Below, in pieces: positions 47,210-59,920 of a stretch of 64,000 nt of DNA (its first letter is position 1; the number at the start of each line of letters is the position of its first letter). The position numbers and the translations under genes were made by a program. Below the pieces are notes generated by a model. The model searched no databases. It had not been told where the DNA came from and saw only the letters and a program-made list of their open reading frames with translations. This DNA is from Pontederia crassipes (lineage: Eukaryota; Streptophyta; Magnoliopsida; Commelinales; Pontederiaceae). The stretch lies in NCBI GenBank assembly GCA_030549335.1, contig JAUKPH010000017.1, positions 12,671,501 through 12,735,500 of the forward strand. Reading direction: 5' to 3'.

Positions 47210-50200
47210 ATGGCGACAAAAGGCGGTGCGTGTTCTCTAATCTCATTCTGTTGTCAAGTTACCAGAAAGGATTGTGGCTTGTTTTTTTTTTCTCGTGTTG
47301 ATTGATTCTGGTTTTCTTCTTGGCAGGGAAAAAGAAGGAAGTGAAGAAAGAAACTGGGCTCAGCCTGACTCACAAGAAAGATGAAGATTTTGGAAGATGG
47401 TACTCTGAGGTGTGTGCACGCCTGTGTTTCTTGCAACAGTGATCGCTTCCTATGTTATGCTTCCTCAGTTTACTCATGTGGCTGATTGACTGAAGTTACA
47501 TTTGTTCTTTTACGCCCTTTAGGTTGTGGTTGTTGGTGAAATGATCGAGTACTATGACATATCTGGCTGCTACATCTTGAGGCCATGGTCAATGTCCATT
47601 TGGGAAACCTTGCAAGTAAGTCCTTGTCAGTTTCATGCAATAACATCATGACTTAGGTAAATTAATTTGCTGTATCATGAATTAGCAATGCTTTTTTCTC
47701 TATTTCTTCCTAGTTCATTTTGTTAAGTGGTTATATATTTTAACTTTAAATTGGGATTACCATGTGACAATCCCGGGTGTGATGATAATTTGATTTAAGG
47801 TGTTGCAATAAGTTTTTACTTATTCCAGGAGTTGGGGAGACATTCTCCTGATTACTTACATTTTATCATAATATATGCAGGCATTCTTCGATGCGGAGAT
47901 AAAAAAGATGAATATCAAGAATTCTTATTTTCCTCTTTTTGTAACTGAGAGTGTTCTTCAAAAGGAGAAGGATCATATAGAAGGTTTTGCGCCTGAGGTA
48001 AGATTTTGATTGCAACTAAAAACTAATAATTGTTAATAGTCTGTTAGTTATCTACCCTAAAAAAATAGTGTATTAGTTGTCAGTCGAATATACAGATTTC
48101 ATTTCACATATCATTGTTCTTATCCCATTAAGTAACAACAACAACAACAAAGCCTTATCCCACTAGGTGGGGTCGGCTACGTGGATCATACAACGCCATT
48201 CCGCTTTCGTTGATCCATGTTCATGCGATTCGACAGGGTTTTATGCTAGCTGTCGGGGCCTAACACAACCCTCCTCCTTTATCCGGGCTTGGGACCGGCT
48301 ATAAAACATAGGCGGAGTTAAAAGTCATTGATCGAAAAGAAAAAAAAGGAAAATCCTCGGTATTCCACTGAGTTTCAAAATTTTGAAAGAGAAAACAAAA
48401 AAAGGTCCAAGGGTCCAATAATTGAACCAAGATGACAGCAATCAACATGAAGGGACCCAGCACACCAAAGTTGTAAAGTGCATATGAACATAATTGCGTT
48501 GAAAACTTTCATCAGACACCAATGAGATGAGCACTTATGATAAGAAAAGAGAAAAAAAAGGTATATCTAAGGCCACCAAGTTCCTCAAAGCCGCAAAAGG
48601 ATGAGATCAAATAAACTTTCTTTGTTCATCACTACAATGACGCTCAAAGGACACTATGAATTGGCACACAGAAACACATTTTAGATGCATATATATTGAC
48701 TATTTATAACCCAAAAAGCTGCAGAACATAATAAGCCTAGTACATAAAATTGGAACTTAGACAAAATGATACAAACCTATGGAGCAATGTAGGGAAATTA
48801 AGTAAAGTTACTATCCTCAAGAGGTTGCAGCTTATCAACCCATTAGATTACTATTTTCTTTCGATACGAATACCTAATTGTACAGGACAAGAGAGGCGCA
48901 AACTTTTGTTTGGAAACAAGAGGTTGCAAAGTTGTGTCCTAAGACAAGCTGATCGCTGTCCTTCCAAGACAAGTTATTCGGAGGCAACTAGACCAATCGT
49001 TTGAAGTTTTCTTCAATGAACCCGAAACTAAAATGGCAACAAAGCGCTGATGTTTCAGTAAACGCATTGCACATATATACCATTTGGCGCGAGCCGTCAT
49101 CTTTAGCGCGGAAGGCTGCGGCGCAGTGCACGGGCCCTCGGTGGCGATCTTGTAAATCCCGTAAAGCTGCAGCTGCTTCTCCTGGGAGACCTTGTCCCCG
49201 CCTCCGCCGCCGGCTGCAGCGGCCACGAAGGCCGCCGCCGCTCTGAACTCCTCGACCAGCTCGGTGCTCTCGATCCCTTCCCAGTCGCTATCGTCGCTGC
49301 TACCTTCTCCCGGGAGGTCCTCCTCTTCCTCCTCCATCGAAGGTCCGCGGTCTCGCTCCTCATCGCCTCCGGCGGTGGCCGCCTCGGCCGGTGAGGCTTC
49401 GCGGACAAGCTTGAGATTGTCCTCCCGGAAAGAGACGACGATGGTGATGATCTTGGCTACGAGGAAGGCGAAGATGAGGCCGATGAGGGCAGTTTGGCCG
49501 AGGTCTTGCCAGTCTCCCATGGCGGAATGTACCGAAATTGGAGCAGAGAAAGAAAAATCGAAACTTTTGTAACACTCAAAACAAATATGATATGATAGCA
49601 TGTTATGTATAACTTGCATATGCTGTTTTTGGATATGGATGAAGTCCAGTTCTGATGTAAATAGGCAAAATGTTTATATCTCTTAAGGATGAATGTGCAG
49701 ATAGTGGAAAATGATCTGCTTTTGTTCTCCCACTCTTTCATTTTGACGATCTTAAATCTTGCAATGTACCAACTCTTCCAAAAGCAGTCTCCAAGTGGGG
49801 TAGGTTGTCCAGAAATAATATTCCATAGTCTGTACCATACATGAATCCTACTCTATTGCATATATATCATTAGCCGAAGAGAGCAATGTATCTGAACACG
49901 TCTAGGGCATCCACGGGCCTAGGCGACGCCGCACATGACACACTATCATATATCATGAGCCTAGTCGTGTGGACACGCACATGACACGTAGGGCATCCAG
50001 CCCCTACATCGCCGGGGGCTTTTCCCCGGCGGTGCCACCGCCATCTCCGGTGACCCCCTCCAGCAGTGCCACTACCATCTCCATTGACCCCAGCGGCAGC
50101 ACCACCGACGAACTTCACCTTTTTTTTCTCTCTGCTGTTTCTGCTTCCCCTGCTTCGGTTTCGCCACCTCCCGCTGCCGCGTCACCAGCTGCACTCTGGC

Positions 50201-53200
50201 GGCCTTTCCCTTCTCCTCCTTCGCAGAAGACTGTAAAGGGGAACCCCTCCACCTGTCTCCGGTAGCGACCCCTCCATCATCGGCGAGGCGAACGATGCGC
50301 TGCAGGGCGCTTCGTCTTAATGATGGTTGGACCTCCCTAGTCCGCACCCGGGATATCCACAGCAGGCGGACCTCGCTCTGTTACAGATGTTTAGAGGAGG
50401 GGCATTTCGCACGGCTCTGCTCTGGCCCTCTCCACCGCCTCCAATGTGGGGGCAAGGGTCACCTAAGGATGTCGTGCCCCTGTACCCCATTGGAGCATCC
50501 ATCTGCGATGCCGCCTGTGCGACCTCAATAAAATGCGACGCAGAATGCCTCCCCTGCACTGGCATCTCAGACAGCTCTTACCCTCTCCATTCCGTGGTCG
50601 CCGGAGATCCAGCGTGTCATCGACCTGCTAAGTGACTGCATCATCGGCGAGACCAGTGGTCCCCCTTCGGATCAGCAGTTCTTCGTTCAGCAGTCATCAC
50701 CGAGATGGGAGCCTTGCCGCCCTTCCACGCATCATTTCGCCCTCGCTGTGGCTACTCGTCCTAGGGTCCTCGCAGCAAAAGGAATTCCTCCTTGCAGTGC
50801 CGAAAAAAAGGGGATGGAGCCGAGCTGGAACCCCCGGGAGACTCGAAACAGTCGACATCCATGGCCTCCCGCTCCATCACCAACGGCCAGAGATCGCGTT
50901 GGCGGTGGCGCGACAGCTAGGAAATCCCATATCCATTGCTCTCCTTGCCCTCGACTCGTCGGACTTGTCCATCACCTCCGTCGACATTGAGTTCCGTCCA
51001 GATTGCAATCTCCCATTGACGTTGACTCCCCATGCCAGCATTGAAAACTTCACCCTCAAGCTGCGAGGGTAAATTACACGGATCGTCCTCCAACTTTATC
51101 TCAATCTCTCAACAATCCCCCAACTTCAATTTGTAACTGGAATGTTCTCCAACTTTGATTTTCTTGCATGTTTCGTCCACTTGACTGCGGATAGTGGGTT
51201 TCCCGGTTTCTTCGCTTACGTGGCTGCCACATGGACTTTTCTCTTTCATCCACATAATTTCATAATATAAATATATAATAAAATAATATTAAAAATGGCC
51301 ACCGCCGCTTGCTGGTGTCGGCGCCGGTGAGCTCGACTAGAGGGGGCATCGCCCCCCTCACTCCCTCTCCCGCGCACGAGAGGAAAAGGGGGACGACGGC
51401 CCCCCCTCACTCTCTCTCCCGCGCGCGAGAGGAAAAGGGGGGCGACGGCGCTGACCAGAGGGGGGCGCCGGTGCCCCCCTTTCCTCTCTCTCGTGCTCGC
51501 CATGATGGCGCCCCCCTCACTCTCTCTCCCGCGCGCTAGAGGAAAAGGGGGGCGACGGCGCTGACCAGAGGTGGGGAGCCGGCACCCCCCTTTCTTCTCT
51601 CGTGCGCTCGCCGGTGCGAGAGAGAGGAAAGGGGAGCATAGTTTCCCCTCTGCAGAGTTGTAGAGGGGGGCCGACGCCCCCCTCCCTTTCCCCTCGAGGC
51701 CGGCGAGGGAGGAAAGGGGTGGGGTGGGGCCCTTTCCTCTCTCGTGCGCTCGCCCACGCGTGAGAGAGGAAAGGGGAGCGTCCTCCCCCCTCTGTAGAGG
51801 GAGGGTGGCGATGGCCCCCCTCTCGCCGAGCTCGTCGGCAGTGGTGCTGGCCATTTTTTTAATTTTTAATACTATTTTATTATTTTTAAATGACTTGGAT
51901 GAAAGAGAAAAGTCCATGTGGCGGTCACGTAAGTGAGGAAATTGGGAAACCCGCAATGAGCGGTCAAGTTGACGAAAGATGCAAGAAAATCAAGTTGGAG
52001 GACATTCTACTTACAAATTGAAGTTGGGGGAATGTTGAGATATTGAGTCAAAGTTGGGGGACGATCCGTGTAATTTACCCTAAGCTGCGATAGTTGGATG
52101 TTGTCGCTTCGTGGGCTGAGGTGGTCGCTGGTTACCCTCTGCCATCACCACGGTTGTCAGTTGTCCAGACGTTGGTCGCAGGCCAGGCAGGCTCGACACT
52201 GCACAAGCACAAGAACCGTACCCAAATTCAAAATCCCACCCAACCGCTTAACCCACCCCACCCTAAACCGGACACACTCACAAGTTGACTCACTGCCTCC
52301 TACGCTGAACCCGATAACCCAAATCTCTCGGACCCAATGCCACCATCCAAAGCAGCTGAGTCCACCACCTTCGCCCCCAGATTGAACCTGCCCTTTGAGT
52401 CCGCCTACGAACCCAACTTTGAGCCCAAGCAAACTCGAATCCGAATCTAACCATCCCCCTCCTCATCGAGTCCGTGAAGCTGCCCTCCCACCACCACACT
52501 GGTGACCAGTCGACCCCACCCCACTCCTCCCCTGTTGACTTGCTCCAGTCCGACTACGAGCTGGTCCTCCTCCTGACCACGGCCACCATGCCCAAAACCC
52601 CATCACTGCCAGCTTTGCCCCATTTCCCCAATCCAAACCATACATCTCTAGACCCACCATTGTTCACACCTCCCACAATCACCGGCATCCCAGTGATCAT
52701 CCTGGTGACTACCACACCCCTTGGCGAGGATCTAGTAGCTTCCCCCCATTGTTATCAGCGCCGTCGGCCTGCACAGGCTGCCACTTCGTCACGGCTAGTA
52801 GGACAGCAGTCACCCACACAGCCGCCATTGCTACTGCCGCTAGTGAAATTGCAGCCGCCGGTGCAGTCAGCATCGTCACCTCCCCAGCAGCCCGTAGTGG
52901 GGGGTGCGCCGCGGACCATGCGGGACCCGCTGGCCATCGATGACAGGGCAGATGGGGTTTATCTCCCTGCTGAGAGGGCAGTTCACCCAGGTGTAGATGC
53001 TGCCGGCCTCCACCACACTCGCCGGCGACCACCGAAAAGGGGAATGACCTTACACCAACCATCACAACAGCTGCTCTCCCATTCTAGGAGCAGCCACAAG
53101 AGACGTCCGGCAACAGTCGTCACCGCCAGCAAGACAACAGTTGCCCATGCAGCCTTCACCGTTGCCGCCCCAGCAGCTAGTGGTGGTGGGTGCTCTGCAG

Positions 53201-56200
53201 ACCATGTCTGATTTGTCGACCGCCATTGAAGATGCTGGGGGGGGACCTTCTCTGCAGATCATGTCTGATTTGTCGACTGCCGTTGAAAATGCTGAGGGGG
53301 GGGGGACCTTCTCGCCGGGTGGACGGATGAGGAGGTTTGCCTAGTTGCGGAAGCCAACGGCTTCCACCATCCACACACGCTGGTGGCCACTAGCACGGGG
53401 AAAGACCTCCATGAAGCTAACCATATGGATTGTACGGGCCAACCTTGGGAGCGGCAGATGGGTGGAAAGCGATTGCTTCCCTCCCTTTGGTTGGCGGTCC
53501 AGTGATTTTACATCCCGAGGCACCTGGCAGCGGACGAGCGTTGTGTTTTGCTTCCTTTTGATTCGGAAAGTTTTAGGTCGTTAGACACTGAGGTGGAGTG
53601 AAAGACCCTTTTGACAAGTGGTAGGGCTATTGTGGTCCAGCGCGTTCGGGCCACTCTTGGTAGGAGAGATGTTTCTTTGTTTTGAGTGCCACCACATTTT
53701 CCTTTTTTTGGGAGTGGGGTTTTTACTAGAAGAGATACTTTCCATCTTGTTGTTCTCCTTTGAGAGCCTACACCTGTACAATATTTCTGTACAACCACAA
53801 CTCTGGTGGTCATCTCAAAAAAAAATCATGAGCCAGATAATGAGATTTTCTGTACACCCGACAACAATTAGTTTAATCTGCAACTTGCAGTTTCTTATTC
53901 ATACGAAGCATACCTCCGGTAGAAGATGGCTATTTTTGTATGTGGTATTCGTATTCAAGTTGCTGATGTTGCAATAGTGTTATGATTAACTATGAAATGT
54001 GTATTTCTTATCCAATATCCTAGGATAATTGCTATTATGATTGAGTCAGCAACCTTGAATATAATTATATTATTTTTTTAGGTTGCATGGGTTACAAAGT
54101 CTGGACAGTCAGAAATGGAAGTTCCTATTGCAATTCGTCCTACAAGTGAGACTGTTATGTATCCTTACTTTTCGAAGTGGATAAGGGGGCATCGTGACTT
54201 GCCTTTAAAACTTAACCAGTGGTGTAATGTTGTGAGATGGGAGTTCAGCAATCCTACACCATTTATCAGGTGTCCTATCTTCTTTGGCATGCATGTGTTG
54301 TCAACTCTTGTGCCACCATTTTCTTTATGATGTTAGAACTTTGAAAGATTTTAGAAGAGTAAATTTATAGTTTTGGGTGATGTTAACACCACTCTGTGCT
54401 TATTGTACAAAGGTTCTCTACTTTTCAGGAGCCGGGAATTTCTTTGGCAAGAAGGGCATACAGCTTTTGCAACACAAGCTGAAGCAGACCAGGAGGTATA
54501 AGGAATTTATAACTGGCTAAACATGATTACCCATGTGTTGTACGTGGCACAAGAATGGTTTTTTTGTCTGTATATCATGTGCTTAACTTAATAAAATAAT
54601 AGCATAGCTTCACTCAAAGTAAAAGCGAAAACAACATTTAAAAAGAATGGAGAGTTGCATCCTGTGTTAGTGAATCAGTATCTATATGTTTGTTTAAATA
54701 ATCAATTGGATGCTTCCTTGGGAACAGATGGGAGCTTTCAGATGTATTGTCTAAGGACGATAAATAAAGTACTTTAATAAGAACTTTATTAATGATTTGG
54801 TGTATGCCAATTTTCTAGTTATATGACTTATTGGAAGAAAAACATTAATGTTGCACAATATTTTTTAAAATGTCATGTTTCTGGCACCAAAGAGCTGGGA
54901 TTAACTACTTAAGCCTAAGGAATATGCTAAGATACTTGTCCATGATTAAGTGGCTTCTTCTCTTCAGGTCCTTGAAATTTTGGAATTATATAGAAGGATA
55001 TATGAAGAATTTCTAGCAGTTCCTGTTGTTAAAGGAAAGAAGAGTGAGCTAGAAAAGTTTGCTGGCGGTTATTATACTACCACAGTTGAGGTATTCAAAT
55101 TATATTAGTTTATGTCCATTGCTGCATATGACTTAATTGATGTCTGTGTAATTACAATTTTGTCAACTTTTCATTTGAGCTAATCTAAATTCCTCAGGCT
55201 TTTATTCCAAATGCGGGTCGTGGGATACAAGGCGCAACCTCTCACTGTCTTGGTCAGAACTTCGCAAAGATGTTCCAAATAAATTTTGAGAATGAAAAGG
55301 GTGAAAAGTCTATGGTCTGGCAAAATTCTTGGGCATATACGACTCGCACGGTAAATCTTTATGCCACCGCTGACAAGACCTGATGTTAAAAAATGTACAA
55401 TTCAAGATAATTTTTGTGCAATTATTTTATTGATGCCAAAGATTAGTCCAACAATGGTTTTCTTGTCCAGTGTAAGGGTGGTGGTTAGTTTGAAGCTTCA
55501 ACAAGTATGAGTATCTTGTTTTTGTAGAGTGTAGGCCATGTGGTGACATTAAAGAAACAACAAGACAACTATAAAATTTTGAGAAGATTAGTTTTAGGCC
55601 CTCGCAAAAAAAAAAAGGCTATGATGTGCCAGTGCATCCGGGTGAAGCAAGTCCCCATACCAAACACACATTTGATGTGCACTAGGTATGATCCATTATG
55701 TACCCAATGCTCATCGAATTTTAAAATATTTATTTTAAAAAATGGAACTCCGCCTATGTTTTATAGCCGGTCCCAAGCCCGGATAAAGGAGGAGGGTTGT
55801 GTTAGGCTCCGACAGCCAGTGTAAAACCCTGTCGAATCTCATGAACATGGATCAACGAATATGACGTCATATAATCCATGTAGCCGACCCCATCTAGTGG
55901 GACAAGGCTTTGTTGTTGTTGTTGTTGTTATTTTAAAAAATGGGAACGACTTTTGATACACCTGGGTACATGGCAATCGAAGGCATGCTTGCTTCTCGAG
56001 CTTTGTTTCTTTTAGCACCTCTTATAACTTTTCTGTTTGTCGAGGCTTGTACATTAAACAAACCAACAAAAAAAGTTAAAAAAAAAATTAAAAGGCTGGG
56101 ATTAAGACAGAAAGCGACACCTGACTCCTGATAACTAGTAGGGGCATTAATGGTCTTAGAAAATTAGGACAGTAAGTCAAAAAGAGCCTGCCAACAAAAG

Positions 56201-58727
56201 TTACAAAAAAAAAGAAAATGAGCATGAGAGCTGGTAATAGAAGAATTAGAAGAAAGGACTGTCGAACAATTTTCTTGCATGTAGTTTCCTTCTATCATTT
56301 AATAATTATATTTGATGAGCACACAATTAACATAGTTAATCATTTCTTAGCTCACATCTTAAAATTGCTTAAATAATTTTAAATATTTTATAATGTATTA
56401 TTATGATATATTTTCATACTTGTGCCCCATTTTTTTAGAAAACTAATATATTCCATACCCGTACGTGTATTGGGTTCCGGTACTATACCCGTACCCATTC
56501 GACATAGGTTTTAGGCTCAATGGTGGATGCCAACTGTTTAATGAAAAGTTATTTGTTTGTTTAGATAAAATGCAATCACTCCCTTCCTGGCTACTTTAAC
56601 CCATGGCCTATATTCAGGAAATGACTCCTCAATTCTTGTTGTAAGTTCATTGAAAAAGATAAATCTTTCTGTCTCAAAAAAAAGAAAGAAAAAGAAAAAT
56701 CTCTCATAGATTTGGTTATTTTGATGTTATACTAAACAATTGTGTGGTTGCGGTACATCAACAGTCCCTACATTAATTTTTGTTTGTAGATTTTGTAAAT
56801 TAAGTACGAATATTATTTCTAACTAGACATCACTGTAAATTACAGAATGCACCAGGTCTTATATGCCATGTGCTTTTTCGCAGATTGGAGTCATGGTGAT
56901 GGTTCATGGAGATGACAAAGGGCTGGTGCTGCCTCCTAGAGTAGCATCAGTCCAAGTTATTGTTGTTCCTGTTCCATATAAAGATGCCGATACAGGTGCA
57001 ATCTTTAATGCCTGCAAGTCAACCGTACAGACACTCCTTGAAGCTGGTTTCAGAGCTGAGGAGGACCTGAGAGAGAACTATTCACCAGGTTGGAAGTATT
57101 CTCATTGGGAGATGAAAGGTGTTCCCTTGAGAATTGAAATCGGGCCCAAGGATTTGGCGAATAAGCAGGTAAATAATGACCTAAAACATTGGAGCCAGTA
57201 TAAAAAAAACTTGAATATTCAGATACCATGAGCGTGTAGAGGTGACATTACTCGTAACACAATATGATTATGGTTGGAAAAGAAATATGGATGACATATG
57301 TATTGCATAAAGTACCCATATTAATGTATAAAGTAACCACTAACCTCCCATATTAAATTAGACAAGCAGCAAGGAAATTCTCTGTCAAGTTACTTATTAG
57401 TATATAAACTGATTGTAGATCATATATATTGCATTTTACCAAATAGGCCTCTACCAAGATGAATAATACATCTTGAACTAGTCAATAACTCTTTGTTCTC
57501 AACTATTACAACTTTTCTGTGTATTTGGCATATCTGGAAAAGATTTATTGGAAATCACCTTAGCCAAGGGACATCTTAATAACTATTTTTTGAACAGGTG
57601 AGAGTTGTTCGACGTGACAATGGTGCAAAAGTGGATATACCAATAGACAATTTGGCAGAACAAGTGAAGGAGATACTCTCCAACATTCAGCAAAATTTAT
57701 TTAATGTGGCAAAACAAAAGAGAGATGCATGTGTAAAGGTGGTTTATACATGGGATGAATTTGTGGCTGCTCTTAATGATAGAAAACTGATCCTTGCTCC
57801 CTGGTGTGATGAAGAGGTACACTTTTGTTGTAGTTGAACTGAATAGATTTTCTTTTCCTTTCTGCAGTTATTTAAGCATTATGTTGTCTTAGTTTATTAT
57901 TTGATCTCTAATAGAATCTTGTCATTTTAAAAACACTGTTTAAAATGAGCACATTGAGCATCCAGAACTAGTAAAATCTTTTGTGAATTTTAGCATGAAG
58001 AATGTGCAAGCCAGTCATTGTTCTTTTTTTTTAGTTTGACCATTGTCTATAATTTGATTATCATAGTCCCATGTTTCTTGCTTAGCGATGAAATAGATAC
58101 AAATTTTGGTCCTTCGAGGTTGCATATATTTTATGTCGATAAATGTATGTTTATTTTGATCAGATTATGATAAATATCGAACAAATGACATTTTAAGTTT
58201 ACTGATTCCGATAATTGGATGTAATTGCAGGAAGTAGAGAAGGACGTTAAAGCTCGAACAAAGGGAGAATCTGGAGCTGCTAAGACACTCTGCATACCAT
58301 TTGATCAGCCTAGACTCCCTGAAGGTAGTATTAGAATAATTCTTTACATATCTATTTCTCCATAATGCAGGATTTTTTTATTGCCACTCGGTTGATTTTT
58401 CTCCTGGAAGTATTTTGCATGAGTATAATATTGCACAACAAAAGAAATTGGTGAATTGTACATCTTATATCTCAGTATATATTTAAATTTTCCGTATAGT
58501 TCTTACTAAACTGAAATGTAAAACGATCAATAGAAAAGGTTTTAATTAGGTCATCATCTAACTTCATTCTCGGGATGCCCTTATTCCTTTTTAGCTTCTC
58601 TCATGTCTTTTCTATTCTGGGTAATAAGTAACATGTTACGTATAATTTAACAATTCATGCAGGAACCCTTTGTTTTGCTTCTGGAAAGCCTGCAAAGACA
58701 TGGACGTACTGGGGCAGAAGCTACTGA
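47210..58727 (+). CDS. Cytosolic-type prolyl-tRNA synthetase, 12 exons, 500 aa
   Basis: The exons are 47210-47225, 47327-47409, 47523-47615, 47881-47997, 54082-54269, 54429-54495, 54968-55090, 55198-55350, 56884-57168, 57598-57816, 58231-58324 and 58663-58727, with GT-AG borders and consistent phase (1503 nt). The enzyme charges tRNA-Pro with proline. It is a class II synthetase of the archaeal/eukaryotic type. Landmarks are RPWSMSIW and the [22 protein letters not shown] block (about residues 113-134), then motif 2 [25 protein letters not shown] (about 154-178). After it come [15 protein letters not shown], the motif 3 region [11 protein letters not shown], an anticodon-binding domain from about 302, and a C-terminal domain ending WTYWGRSY. 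It has no organelle transit peptide (starts [16 protein letters not shown]). Intron 4 is 6.1 kb and full of insertions, while the exons are intact. Confidence 0.96.
48133..48320 (-). mobile_element. Au-like SINE in prolyl-tRNA synthetase intron 4
   Basis: This is the same family as 12385-12565 and is also antisense to its host gene. It begins with (aac)n at 48134 and ends '..ataaaacataggcggagtt'. A clear target duplication is not visible. Confidence 0.85.
48321..49080. other. Intron DNA downstream of the ACBP fragment
   Basis: On the minus strand this follows the ACBP-like exon, and its first ~150 bases may be that gene's intron or rearranged DNA. I searched by eye for the rest of the acyl-CoA-binding domain and for ankyrin repeats and did not find them. 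Confidence 0.4.
49081..49520 (-). pseudogene. Acyl-CoA-binding protein (ACBP1/2-like) first-exon fragment
   Basis: The minus-strand ATG at 49520 opens a frame of 146 codons up to a donor-like AAATG|GTATAT at 49081. It has an N-terminal membrane anchor (about residues 8-28, [23 protein letters not shown]), an acidic linker, and [16 protein letters not shown]. Then comes the first half of the acyl-CoA-binding domain ([30 protein letters not shown]). This is the layout of class II plant ACBPs, which carry ankyrin repeats at the C-terminus. The remaining half of the domain and the ankyrin repeats are missing, so the fragment cannot make a normal ACBP. The frame itself is undamaged, so the event may be recent. 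It is antisense inside an intron. A read-through product could still be made. Confidence 0.8.
49521..49951 (-). other. 5' flank of the ACBP fragment
   Basis: This may be the carried-along leader and promoter of the ACBP fragment (minus strand), judging by continuity. No TATA box is certain. The retroelement-like insert starts at its right edge. Confidence 0.35.
49962..53824 (+). mobile_element. Poly-A-tailed retroelement-like insert with a CCHC gag-like frame
   Basis: It is flanked by a matching atcatgagcc (49952-49961 and 53825-53834) and ends in about nine A's (53817-53825), the marks of LINE-type target-primed insertion. Its plus-strand frame around 50380-50490 has a CCHC zinc knuckle [14 protein letters not shown] and a second, degraded knuckle whose first Cys is gone ([13 protein letters not shown]). 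The downstream frames are broken. No reverse transcriptase is visible, so it is a LINE ORF1-like or gag-like copy mobilised in trans or badly eroded. A MULE has inserted at 51067-52081. Confidence 0.6.
51067..52081. mobile_element. Mutator-like DNA element (~1.0 kb) with ~200 bp TIRs
   Basis: The ends are agggtaaattacacggatcg in inverted orientation at both sides and stay alike for about 200 bp ('caacaatcccccaacttcaatttgtaa', 'ttgattttcttgcat'). The target duplication is aagctgcga (51058-51066 and 52082-52090). It is 9 bp, or 8 bp if the last a belongs to the TIR. The GC-rich interior has direct repeats ('ctctctcccgcgcgcgagag' and 'ggggggcgacggcgctgacc', near 51405 and 51517). There is no transposase, so it is non-autonomous. 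Confidence 0.9.
55746..55928 (+). mobile_element. Au-like SINE in prolyl-tRNA synthetase intron 8
   Basis: The sense-oriented copy starts aactccgcctatgttttatag and ends in (ttg)n. A perfect 15 bp target duplication, tattttaaaaaatgg, flanks it (55731-55745 and 55929-55943). Confidence 0.9.
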
Positions 58728-59920
58728 GCAATTTTGTTGCCATGTGATGGCTTTATTTCCACTCATCACTTTTTTTCTTTTCTTGTTACAGAACTCGACT
58801 AAAAAGAGTCCCTGATTCGGTGCTTATCACATCATTATGTGTTTTTTTTTCCTAAGTGAGCAATGCTTGAGTTTAGCAGAATGATCATGGACATTGAAAC
58901 TGGAAATTTTCTCATTTTTGATTGAATTAGTCAGAAGCTGCAGTTGTGCTGTCAATTATCAAAGCAATACTTGAGATCCCATATCTGTATCGTTTTCTTC
59001 AGATATCATTATTTCAAATTACTTATGTGGCTGATGTAGCAAGAATCATTTTGCAGAATGTCGTTACTCTTTATTTAGGAGTTATAAAAGAAGGTTTGGC
59101 TTAATACAAGATTTTTACAATGAATTAGCTTCGTGGAAATAATTAAGGTGAAAGTTTTGACCACTAAGATGTGAATGAAGATTCCAACCGTCCAAAGGGA
59201 ATTACTCCATGCTCATCGTGCTATTCAAATTCTGTTCAGCACAATTATTGTTGGGAACCTGAAGTCTTGTCCTCCACCAAGGTATAATTTAATGATTGTG
59301 AAAGTTTATACGAGATCGTAGTTTTGGGGTAATAAAATCTAATAAACCATATAATAAAATAATCGCCGGATTAGATTGTGATCTTGATGACTTCTAAGTA
59401 ACACGTGGTGGTGTTCTTGGTAGCAATAATTTGAGATACCATTGATGTCTCCTTGCCTCTCTGTATTTTTATATTTCCAGTTTAATATAATGGTCCATTA
59501 TTGAATTTAACCCCCAAAAAATATTTTTATAAAAAAACGAGAAAAAGAGTATTTTCTGAATGGTTTTTTTTTTCGATCAAAATAAATCTCAATAAATCAA
59601 TAATAGACAGCAGCCAACACAGCACAAGGAAAAGCATCCAAGGCAATAACTATGCATGTAGCAAGAATCACGAGTCTACATACCTGCAATTGATTATAAT
59701 GGCACAAATTATCTATTTTTAGTATAAGATTGTGTCAGCAAATTAGAAATTAACCAGGATGGTCACTCGGTGGGTAGTGCATCATGATACTCATTAGTGC
59801 ACATAATTCTTAGCGCCAACTAGATTGGACGTTCGACGCCGCTTTCCGGACGTTACAATTGGAAAAAAAAACCCATTTAAACAAATGGCATAAGGATTCT
59901 GCAGTACAAATCTTTGCTGA
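58728..59920. other. 3' flank of the prolyl-tRNA synthetase gene and intergenic DNA
   Basis: The first ~250 bases are the 3' UTR region. The rest is AT-rich. I see no gene. Confidence 0.45.

Noticed and set aside
49000..49080. Continuation of the ACBP frame past 49081
   Set aside because: The residues after KMTARAKW do not match the conserved rest of the acyl-CoA-binding domain, and a donor GT sits at the break, so it is intron or unrelated DNA.
51246..51956. 236-codon minus-strand frame
   Set aside because: It covers the inside of the MULE, whose inverted and direct GC-rich repeats open the frame. It has no transposase or other family pattern.
52474..53211. 245-codon plus-strand frame in the retroelement-like insert
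   Set aside because: It is proline- and threonine-rich with no recognisable domain, and neighbouring frames on both strands are equally open. I kept it only as part of the element.
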